From Actinomycetes bacterium (GTDB lineage Bacteria; Actinomycetota; Actinomycetes; Propionibacteriales; Nocardioidaceae): DNA of 22,994 bases. The first letter of the stretch is position 1. Each line of letters opens with the position of its first letter. A model generated the notes under the pieces. It saw nothing but the letters and a program-made list of their open reading frames with translations, made no database searches and had not been told where the DNA came from. Both the position numbers and the translations under genes were made by a program. Location: the NCBI GenBank assembly GCA_023252095.1, contig JAHEXN010000012.1:1-22994 (forward strand), written 5' to 3'. Shown here one piece after another: positions 16,844-22,994 of this stretch.

Positions 16844-19189
16844 ATGACCAAGCGCGCTCCCTTCTGGCGAGCAGTCGTGGCCCTGGCCCTGCTGGCCGGT
16901 GCCCTCGCCCTGTCCTTCACGCAGTCCGCCAAGCTCGGTCTCGACCTCCGCGGCGGCACCCAGATCGTGCTCGAGACGCAGGACTCCGACCGGATCGAGG
17001 CCGATGCCGAGGCCACCGACCGCGCGCTCGAGGTGCTGCGCGGCCGCGTCGACGCGCTCGGCGTGGCCGAGCCGAGCCTGACGCGATCGGGCGAGAACCG
17101 GATCATCGTCGAGCTGCCCGACCTCAAGGATCCGGAGGAAGCCGCCGAGGTCATCGGCAGCACGGCGCAGCTCACGTTCCACCAGGTGCTGGGCGAGGCC
17201 GACCCGGCCGCGGCGCCCGTCGAGGGCCAGCTCGTGCTGGCCGACGAGGACGGCGTGCCGCTCAACCTCGGCCCCGTCGCGCTCGACGGCGAGGGCGTCT
17301 CCGACGCCAACGCGCTCCTCGACAGCCAGTCGAACCGCTGGACCGTGTCGGTCGACTTCTCTGGTGACGGTCGCGGCGGCTGGCAGTCGCTCGTCTCCCA
17401 GGCTTGTGCGCTCGGCCCGGGCGTGGGCCGCATCGCGATCGTCCTCGACGACCGCATCATCTCGTCGCCTGCCGTGCAACCCGACCTGTGCGCGTCCGGC
17501 GGCGGCAACCAGACGTCGATCACGGGATCGTTCACGGCCGAGTCCGCGAAGGACCTCTCGGCGCTGATCAAGGGCGGCGCCCTGCCCGTGCCCGTCGAGC
17601 TCATCGAGCAGCGCACCGTCGGGGCCACCCTGGGTCAGGCCGCGATCGACGCCTCGATCGAGGCCGCGATCATCGGCATCCTGCTCACGGGCCTGTTCAT
17701 CGTGCTCGTGTACCGGCTCATGGGCCTGATGGCGACCATCGCGCTCGCGTCCTACGCCGCGATCTCGTACGGCCTGCTCGTCGGCATCGGGGCCACCCTG
17801 ACGCTGCCCGGCCTCGCCGGCTTCGTGCTGGCGATCGGCCTCGCGATCGACGCGAACGTCCTGACGTTCGAACGAGCGCGAGAGGAGTACGCCGAACGCG
17901 ACGAGTCCGAACGCAGTCTGCCGGCCGCGGTCTCGACCGGTTTCCGCAAGGCCTGGTCGGCGATCATCGACTCCAACGTGACCACGCTGATCGCAGCAGG
18001 GCTGTTGTTCTTCCTCGCCAGCGGCCCGGTCAAGGGCTTCGGCGTCACCTTGGCGATCGGCACGGTCGCCTCGATGATCTCGGCGCTCGTGATCGCCCGC
18101 GTCCTGGCCGAGTGGGCCGCTCACCGCAAGGCCGTCCAGAAGCGACCGGCCATCAGCGGCGTGGCGGCCACCGGCTTCCTGCGTCGCCGACTCGACGAGC
18201 GGCCGCCGCAGCTCATCAAGCGCAGCGGCACCTGGCTCCTGATCACGGCGGCCGTCGCTGTCATCTCGATCGGCGGCATCGTCGTGCGGGGCCTCGACCT
18301 CGGTGTCGAGTTCACCGGTGGTCGCCTGCTGGAGTACTCCACGACGCAGACGGTCGACATCGACGAGGCCCGCGAGGCGGTCTCCGATGCCGGCTTCCCC
18401 CGCGCCGTCGGGCAGGAGTCGTCGAGCGACGGCGTGAGCGAGAACGTCACGGTCCGCGTCGAGAAGGTCACCGACGCCGAGACCAAGCAGATCACCGAGG
18501 CCATCGACGAGCTCGGCGCCGGCGCCACGATCGAGCGCGACGAGCAGGTCACCGCGAGCCTCGGCACCGAGCTGCGCAACAAGGCCCTGATCGCGTTCGC
18601 GATCGCGATCGCGGTGCAGATGATCTACCTGGCGTGGCGCTTCCGCTGGACGTTCGCGATCGCTGCGCAGATCTCGATGACGTCAGTCGTGCTCGCGGTC
18701 GTGGGCATCTTCGCCTGGTGGGGCAAGTCCATCGACGGCGTGTTCCTGGCGGCGGTGCTCTCGATCATCGGCCTGGCGGTCAACGACACGATCGTCGTGT
18801 TCGACCGCATCCGAGAACATCGGGCCGAGAACCGATCACGGTCGCTGCGCGAGGTCGTCAACGAGGCGATCGTGCAGACGCTCCCCCGCACCGTCAACAC
18901 GGGCCTGGGTGCGATGTTCATCCTCGCCGCGCTGGCGATCCTCGGCGGCGACTCGCTGACCGACTTCGCCATTGCGCTGCTGCTGGGTCTGTCGATCGGC
19001 ATCCTGTCGACGGTCTTCACGGCGTCGGCGCTCGCGGTCGTGCTCGAGGAGCGGTGGCCGGACGAGCCGGGCGGCAAGCAGAAGAAGGTCACCGACCCCT
19101 ACGCCCACATCGAGGACGGCAAGGCGTCGGCGACGTCGGCCAACCCGTACGGCGGCGCCGGACCCGACGGATCCGGCGCGGTCCTGTAG
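16844..19189 (+). CDS. secDF: Fused protein translocase SecD-SecF
   Basis: A 781-residue fusion of SecD (to about residue 440) and SecF (from about 457), two RND-type six-helix units. SecDF uses the proton gradient to help exported proteins leave the Sec channel. SecD marks are GLDLRGGTQIVLE (residues 32-44) and, in helix 4, GLAIDANVLTFERAREE with the conserved Asp and Asn. SecF marks are GLDLGVEFTGGRLLEY and LAVNDTIVVFDRIREHR. The external SecD domain carries Cys188 and Cys216, a possible disulfide. The C-terminal about 45 residues are hydrophilic. The start ATG 16844 has only a weak GAAAG upstream. The gene stands alone: yajC, ruvABC and relA, the usual neighbours of separate secD and secF in actinobacteria, are absent. 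It may therefore be a second SecDF. Confidence 0.95.
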   Translation: MTKRAPFWRAVVALALLAGALALSFTQSAKLGLDLRGGTQIVLETQDSDRIEADAEATDRALEVLRGRVDALGVAEPSLTRSGENRIIVELPDLKDPEEAAEVIGSTAQLTFHQVLGEADPAAAPVEGQLVLADEDGVPLNLGPVALDGEGVSDANALLDSQSNRWTVSVDFSGDGRGGWQSLVSQACALGPGVGRIAIVLDDRIISSPAVQPDLCASGGGNQTSITGSFTAESAKDLSALIKGGALPVPVELIEQRTVGATLGQAAIDASIEAAIIGILLTGLFIVLVYRLMGLMATIALASYAAISYGLLVGIGATLTLPGLAGFVLAIGLAIDANVLTFERAREEYAERDESERSLPAAVSTGFRKAWSAIIDSNVTTLIAAGLLFFLASGPVKGFGVTLAIGTVASMISALVIARVLAEWAAHRKAVQKRPAISGVAATGFLRRRLDERPPQLIKRSGTWLLITAAVAVISIGGIVVRGLDLGVEFTGGRLLEYSTTQTVDIDEAREAVSDAGFPRAVGQESSSDGVSENVTVRVEKVTDAETKQITEAIDELGAGATIERDEQVTASLGTELRNKALIAFAIAIAVQMIYLAWRFRWTFAIAAQISMTSVVLAVVGIFAWWGKSIDGVFLAAVLSIIGLAVNDTIVVFDRIREHRAENRSRSLREVVNEAIVQTLPRTVNTGLGAMFILAALAILGGDSLTDFAIALLLGLSIGILSTVFTASALAVVLEERWPDEPGGKQKKVTDPYAHIEDGKASATSANPYGGAGPDGSGAVL

Positions 19190-19203
19190 GCCTGCCGTTC
19201 CCT

Positions 19204-19235
19204 GAGGTGTGAACGCCCTCTGGGGCGTGAGCCTC
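19204..19235 (+). terminator. Putative terminator hairpin after secDF
   Basis: ACGCCC (19213-19218) pairs with GGGCGT (19223-19228) around the loop TCTG, and GAGG (19204-19207) with CCTC (19232-19235) gives an outer stem across an internal loop. It begins 15 bases after the secDF stop. No U-run follows. Confidence 0.5.
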
Positions 19236-19376
19236 GAAGGGTTGGTCAGATGAGCTTGAGCGGTTCCGACCGACAAGCGGCCACGGACCAGAAGCGGACG
19301 GTCGCGGCCCAGCGAATCCGACCGGCCCGACGGTCTGAAATCACTGCGATTCCAGCGAAATACTGGGGCTGAATCC

Positions 19377-19405
19377 TTGCCCTCGAACGTCTGTTCGAGT
19401 AGAAT
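19377..19405 (+). promoter_or_regulatory. Promoter of the DUF222/HNH gene
   Basis: TTGCCC (19377-19382) and TAGAAT (19400-19405, five of six matches to TATAAT) are separated by exactly 17 bases. Six bases then lead to ATG 19412, so the message is probably leaderless. The spacer is filled by the LexA box. Confidence 0.75.
19383..19398. promoter_or_regulatory. LexA/SOS box
   Basis: TCGAAC-GTCT-GTTCGA is a perfect match to the actinobacterial SOS box TCGAAC-N4-GTTCGA, and one more base pair extends the palindrome on each side. It occupies the promoter spacer, where bound LexA would exclude polymerase. Mycobacterial 13E12-type HNH genes are known to carry such boxes. Confidence 0.88.
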
Positions 19406-20424
19406 CGGAACATGGTTTCGGGTCCCACGGTGCAGGCGTTGCGAACAGCCGCGCACGCCGTCGGCTCCTTCGATCACCGGTCTGCTCTGGTGGCGATCCA
19501 GACCGCGCAGGACGCGTTGGACTCCGCCAAGGCTCACCACCTGGCTGAGCTGGAACGCTCTGCGGAGTACGAGCTCGATGGCGCCTCGACCGTGACCGCG
19601 TGGGCGCGAGATCATCTGCGGATCGATGCCCGGCAGACCCGGAGTCTGATCAACGCCGATGCCACGATGCGTGAGCTCCCTGCCGTGGGTGAAGCCGCTG
19701 CTCTGGGTGAGATTCGTCTGGACCACGTGAAGCTGTTCACGTTCGGGCTGAAGCACATCGGCGCCAAGGTCGTCACCGACGCCGAACCGTGGCTGCTGGC
19801 GGTCGCCACGACCCACGAACCCGTCCAGCTGCGCCGGGTCGTCCGAGCGTTGAGGGATGCCGTGTTCCCGGATGCGTTGGACGAGGACTGGATCAACGGC
19901 ATGGCCAAAGAAGACCTCCAGCTGTCTCCCGTTCCGGAGGGCTGGCATCTCAGTGGGTTCCTGAAGACTGAGACCGGTGCGAAGCTCAAAGCCGTCCTCG
20001 ACTCACTCTCCATCCCCGTCGTCGCGAACGACGACCGGACCGTTGCCGAACGCCGCGTTGCCGGCCTCGACCGGCTCCTGACCTCAGTCCTGGAAGCAGG
20101 TCTGCCGACGAGCAAGGGCATCCGACCCCAACTCTCCGTCATCGTCGGGGTCGAGACGCTCCACGAGGCCATGACCGCCGAACCCGGCAAAGCACAACCG
20201 ACCGGTGAGCCCGCCGAGCTCGCTGGCTTCGGACCGATCGGCCCCCAGCGGCTCTCCTACCTCGCCTGCACCGGCGACATCACCCCCATCCTCACCACCG
20301 GTGACGACATCGAGCAGGCACAGGTCCTCAACATCGGCGACACCATCCGCCTCGCCACCCCCGCACAACGCAAAGCGGTCATCGCCCGCCAGCACGGCCA
20401 GTGCGCCGCGCCTGGCTGCACCCA

Positions 20425-20468
20425 TCCCCCAAGCACTCCGCTTCGCTCCGTGCAGGGAGGTGCCCCCA
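20425..20468 (-). repeat. Small GC-rich palindromic repeat, copy A (in-frame)
   Basis: Read on the minus strand it begins TGGGGGCACCTCCC and ends TTGGGGGA, with GCAC/GTGC arms inside. Removing 36 bases (20432-20467) restores the usual THPPTHLEIHH of DUF222/HNH proteins. Its layout matches copy B 84 bases away, in the opposite orientation. Confidence 0.7.
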
Positions 20469-20552
20469 CCCACCTCGAGATCCACCACACCACCTGGTGG
20501 TCCAGGGGCGGCAAGACTGACCTCGACGGACTCATCGGCATCTGCACCAGCA

Positions 20553-20590
20553 TGGGGGTCCCCCCGCAAAAGGCGCGTAGCGGCGGGGGA
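20553..20590 (+). repeat. Small GC-rich palindromic repeat, copy B (frame-breaking)
   Basis: It begins TGGGGGTCCCCCCGC and ends GCGGCGGGGGA. TCCCCC pairs with GGGGGA and CGC with GCG across a small bulge, leaving a 12-base loop. Forty bases (20552-20591) separate the old frame from the resumed one, causing a +1 shift. Confidence 0.7.
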
Positions 20591-20777
20591 ACACACCCTC
20601 GTCCACCGAGGACTGCTCGTGATCGAAGCCCTCGGACAGGGCAAGTTCGACCTCACCACCCGAGACGGCAGACCCATTGATCTGGCCCAGCGCCGCACGA
20701 CCCGCGACCAGCTCAGGCGCATCCGCACCACCGCACGACAAGCACGCCAACACGACTACCCGATGCGGGCCTGAGCC

Positions 20778-21281
20778 TCAGTCGCGGTCGTCCAGCTCGT
20801 CGAGGTCGAACAGTGCGAGCACCGGCTCGATGAGGTCCTCGAGCTGCTCGCTGGCCTCCTCGTTCGCGGACCCGCAGTCCTCGATGGTGGCGCTATGCGC
20901 GGACCCGTCGGCGTCCTCGACCTTGATCGTCCGGGTGGAACCACCGGTGCATCCGTCGGCGTCGTCCCCGGACGGGAGCGAGGACGTCTCGGCGACCAGG
21001 TCGGACCAGATCTCGTCGGTGATCGCGACGGTCGCCGTGCCAACAGGTTCCTCCGAGCCATCGACGGTGCCGTACGTGCCGACCCTGATCGTCGCCTCCT
21101 CGGGCTTCACGACGACTCGGTACTCCTGATGGAACTCCGGCGCGGTGGACGAGCCGACGTACGTGTAGGTGATCGCCGACACCGACACCGACTCCGTGGT
21201 CGGCTCGTCGGACCCGCAGCCCCCCAGGCTCGCACCCACAAGACTGACAAGGCCTGCCGTCACCAGAGCGCGACTGCGCAT
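20778..21281 (-). CDS. Putative secreted lipoprotein
   Basis: A 167-residue protein with a lipoprotein signal peptide: Met-Arg-Ser-Arg, a hydrophobic core (ALVTAGLVSLVGAS) and the lipobox LGGC at residues 19-22. Cys22 should be lipidated after export. The mature part is acidic. It carries SAITYTYVGSSTAPEFHQEYRV, which looks like beta strands, and two further cysteines in DGCTGG and IEDCGS, which may form a disulfide. The C-terminus is an acidic helix (QLEDLIEPVLALFDLDELDDRD). I recognise no family beyond this. The start is ATG 21281, four bases after the polA stop, so the two genes are probably co-transcribed; no clear ribosome site is seen. Its stop lies three bases from the end of the HNH gene on the other strand. 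Confidence 0.8.
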   Translation of the reverse strand: MRSRALVTAGLVSLVGASLGGCGSDEPTTESVSVSAITYTYVGSSTAPEFHQEYRVVVKPEEATIRVGTYGTVDGSEEPVGTATVAITDEIWSDLVAETSSLPSGDDADGCTGGSTRTIKVEDADGSAHSATIEDCGSANEEASEQLEDLIEPVLALFDLDELDDRD

Positions 21282-21285
21282 GAGC

Positions 21286-22994
21286 TCAGTGCCCCGCGGC
21301 GTGCCACGTGAGACCCACCCCGACCGAGACGTCGAGCGGCACCGAGAGGTCGGCAGCGGAGCCCATCTGCTCCCGGACCAGCTTCTCCACGGCATCGCGC
21401 TCCCCCGGCGCGACCTCGAGCACGAGCTCGTCGTGAACCTGCAGCAGCAGCCGTGACGAGAGCTTCCGCGCGCGCAGCTCGCGCTGCACGCCGAGCATCG
21501 CGACCTTGATGAGATCGGCGGCCGAGCCCTGGATGGGGGCGTTGAGCGCCATGCGCTCAGCGATCTCCCGCCGCTGACGGTTGTCGCTCTGCAGGTCCGG
21601 GAGGTAGCGACGGCGGCCGAGCATCGTGGCCGTGTAGCCCGTCTGGCGCGCCTCCTCGACGACACCGAAGAGGTAGTCGCGGACGCCGCCGAACGTGGCG
21701 AAGTAGTCGTCCATCAGGAGCTGCGCCTCGCCCGGCTTGATGCCGAGCTGCTGCCCCAGACCGAACGACGACAAGCCATAGGCGAGCCCGTAGTTCATGG
21801 CCTTGATACGGGCGCGGAGGCCACCGTCGATCTCCTCCGGGGCCCGGTCGAAGACCTTGGCCGCCATCACGGTGTGGAAGTCGTGCCCTGACTTGAAGGA
21901 CTCGATCAGGCCGGCGTCCTCGGAGAGGTGCGCCATGATGCGCATCTCGATCTGGCTGTAGTCGGCCGTGAGCAAGGTCTCGAAGCCGGCGCCGACCGTG
22001 AAGGCCTCGCGAATGCGGCGCCCCGACTCGGTGCGGATCGGGATGTTCTGCAGGTTCGGGTCGAACGAGCTGAGCCGGCCGGTGGCCGCGATGGTCTGCG
22101 CGAAGGTCGTGTGGATGCGGCCGTCGGCCTGCACGGTCTTCTGGAGGCCCTCGACCGTCTGGCGCAGCCGGGTGACGTCGCGGTGCGCCAGCAGATGGGC
22201 CAGGAAGGGATGCTCGGACTTGACGAAGAGCGACTGCAGGGCGTCGGCGTCGGTCGTGTAGCCCGTCTTGGTCTTCTTGGTCTTGGGCAGGCCGAGCTGC
22301 TCGAACAGCACCTCCTGGAGCTGCTTGGGCGAGCCGAGGTTGACCTCGCGACCGATCGCCTCGAACGCCTGCTGCGCCGCCTCGGTCATGCGGCTCGTGA
22401 ACTCGGCGTGCAGCGCATCGAGGTGCTCGGAGTCGATCGCGATGCCGTGGTCCTCCATGGCCAGCAGGACACCGGAGAGCGGCAGCTCGAGGTCGTGCAG
22501 CAGCGGCAGCGCCTCGGCGGCCTCGAGCTCGGGCTCGAGCACGGCCCAGAGGTCGAGCGTGGCGCGAGCCCGCTGCACCGCGGTCTGGTCGGTCTCGTCC
22601 TCGAACGTCAGCTGACCGGATGAGTCGACGTCGACGAGCTCGCGCTTGAGGTAGCGCATCGTGAGGTCGGCCAGGTCGTAGGCACGCTGGTCGGGACGCA
22701 GCAGGTAGGTCGCGATGGCGGTGTCGGCGACGACCCCCGCGACGGGCCAGCCCTGCGCCCCCATCGCGTGCAGCTGGCCCTTGGCGTCGTGCAGGACCTT
22801 CGAGCGATCGGCGTCGGCCAGCCACGCCGCGACCGCCGCGTCGTCAGCGGGGTCGAGCTCGGCCGTGTCGAGCCAGAGCGCGTGACCGTCGGCCGTCGCG
22901 ATCGACAGCGCGTCGACCCGTGCCCCCACCGTGCTGGTGACGCCGACGACCTCGACGCCGACCGGATCGGTCGTGTGCGCGTCGAGCCACGCCG
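21286..22994 (-). CDS. polA: DNA polymerase I, C-terminal part (runs off the window)
   Basis: About 569 codons of Pol I are present; the N-terminal 5' nuclease lies beyond the window edge and the frame is open to base 22994. All polymerase motifs are visible: motif A LLTADYSQIEMRIMAHLSED, motif B RARIKAMNYGLAYG and motif C LLQVHDELVLEV. In motif B the residue that matches E. coli Phe762 is Tyr, as in mycobacterial PolA and T7 polymerase, where it lowers discrimination against dideoxynucleotides. The region between is the 3'-5' exonuclease fold, but the Asp/Glu metal ligands of E. coli are not recognisable (for example ATLDLW where YAAEDAD is expected), so proofreading is probably absent. It acts in repair and Okazaki fragment processing. 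The lipoprotein gene follows four bases after its stop. Confidence 0.96.
   Translation of the reverse strand, partial: AWLDAHTTDPVGVEVVGVTSTVGARVDALSIATADGHALWLDTAELDPADDAAVAAWLADADRSKVLHDAKGQLHAMGAQGWPVAGVVADTAIATYLLRPDQRAYDLADLTMRYLKRELVDVDSSGQLTFEDETDQTAVQRARATLDLWAVLEPELEAAEALPLLHDLELPLSGVLLAMEDHGIAIDSEHLDALHAEFTSRMTEAAQQAFEAIGREVNLGSPKQLQEVLFEQLGLPKTKKTKTGYTTDADALQSLFVKSEHPFLAHLLAHRDVTRLRQTVEGLQKTVQADGRIHTTFAQTIAATGRLSSFDPNLQNIPIRTESGRRIREAFTVGAGFETLLTADYSQIEMRIMAHLSEDAGLIESFKSGHDFHTVMAAKVFDRAPEEIDGGLRARIKAMNYGLAYGLSSFGLGQQLGIKPGEAQLLMDDYFATFGGVRDYLFGVVEEARQTGYTATMLGRRRYLPDLQSDNRQRREIAERMALNAPIQGSAADLIKVAMLGVQRELRARKLSSRLLLQVHDELVLEVAPGERDAVEKLVREQMGSAADLSVPLDVSVGVGLTWHAAGH

Larger units (their letters stand above)
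19412..20774 (+). pseudogene. DUF222/HNH endonuclease-like gene (13E12 type), frame broken in the HNH domain
   Basis: The first 380 codons encode the DUF222 domain and the start of an HNH domain: Cys331 and Cys336 (CAAPGC), HLEIHH (residues 354-359), WWSRGGKTDLDGLIGIC to Cys378. Then the frame shifts. The missing end, HTLVHRGLLVIEALGQG and on to a TGA at 20774, continues in another frame from base 20592. As it stands, the original frame runs to 20680 (422 residues) with an unrelated tail. The break coincides with a small palindromic repeat. A second such repeat, in frame, adds 12 residues between THPP and THLEIHH. Family members are SOS-linked, repeated in genomes and presumed DNA-cutting. 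This copy probably lacks activity unless the frame is corrected. It may serve as a source for recombination. Confidence 0.85.

Noticed and set aside
18585..18620. Repeated GCGATCGC-like units in secDF
   Set aside because: They encode the alternating Ile-Ala residues of a membrane helix with preferred codons. No repeat exists outside this helix, so I see no HIP-like element.
19190..19376. Possible small genes between secDF and the HNH gene, for example the minus-strand frame 19246-19428
   Set aside because: The frame has no plausible start signals, runs over the SOS promoter and has no protein character. The stretch holds only the putative terminator and otherwise nothing I can support.

Overview
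The window is high-GC DNA with dense, mostly minus-strand genes, GTG starts, few Shine-Dalgarno sites and several -10 hexamers set directly before start codons. Together with the protein families, this points to an actinobacterium. A member of Nocardioidaceae (Aeromicrobium/Nocardioides-like) is my inference; no rRNA or tRNA is present to settle it.

Left part (1-5311). The 3' end of a plus-strand CocE/NonD-type hydrolase gene meets a minus-strand block: flavin reductase, dxs, a PAC2-family protein and acyl-CoA thioesterase II (tesB). dxs and the PAC2 gene are 13 bp apart.

Centre (5312-12496). A divergent, auto-regulated ArsR regulator/SRPBCC pair ends at a strong bidirectional terminator. 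Beyond it, on the minus strand, are aconitase (acnA) with a control region that looks responsive to iron and to another regulator, an RDD membrane protein, and a very large zinc-ribbon polytopic membrane protein of unknown function.

Right-centre (12528-16756, minus). A [4Fe-4S] TRAM/RNA methyltransferase overlaps a KimA-like APC-superfamily permease (probable K+ importer). An aldo/keto reductase gene precedes them. The methyltransferase/permease pair matches the Rv2689c/Rv2690c arrangement of mycobacteria, but no TrkA genes lie next to it here.

Right (16844-22994). A fused SecD-SecF translocase gene is transcribed divergently from the aldo/keto reductase. It is followed by a DUF222/HNH endonuclease gene (13E12-like) under a perfect LexA/SOS box. 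Two small GC-rich palindromic repeats lie within the HNH domain, and one of them breaks the reading frame. A small lipoprotein gene and the 3' part of polA close the window on the minus strand.

The most interesting spot is 19377-20774, an SOS-controlled, apparently leaderless nuclease gene struck twice by the same small-palindrome family. Next come the ArsR operator that covers its own start codon (5371-5386) and the aconitase control region (9121-9208). I found no CRISPR array, no transposase, no tRNA/rRNA and no gene-free stretch over 300 bases.
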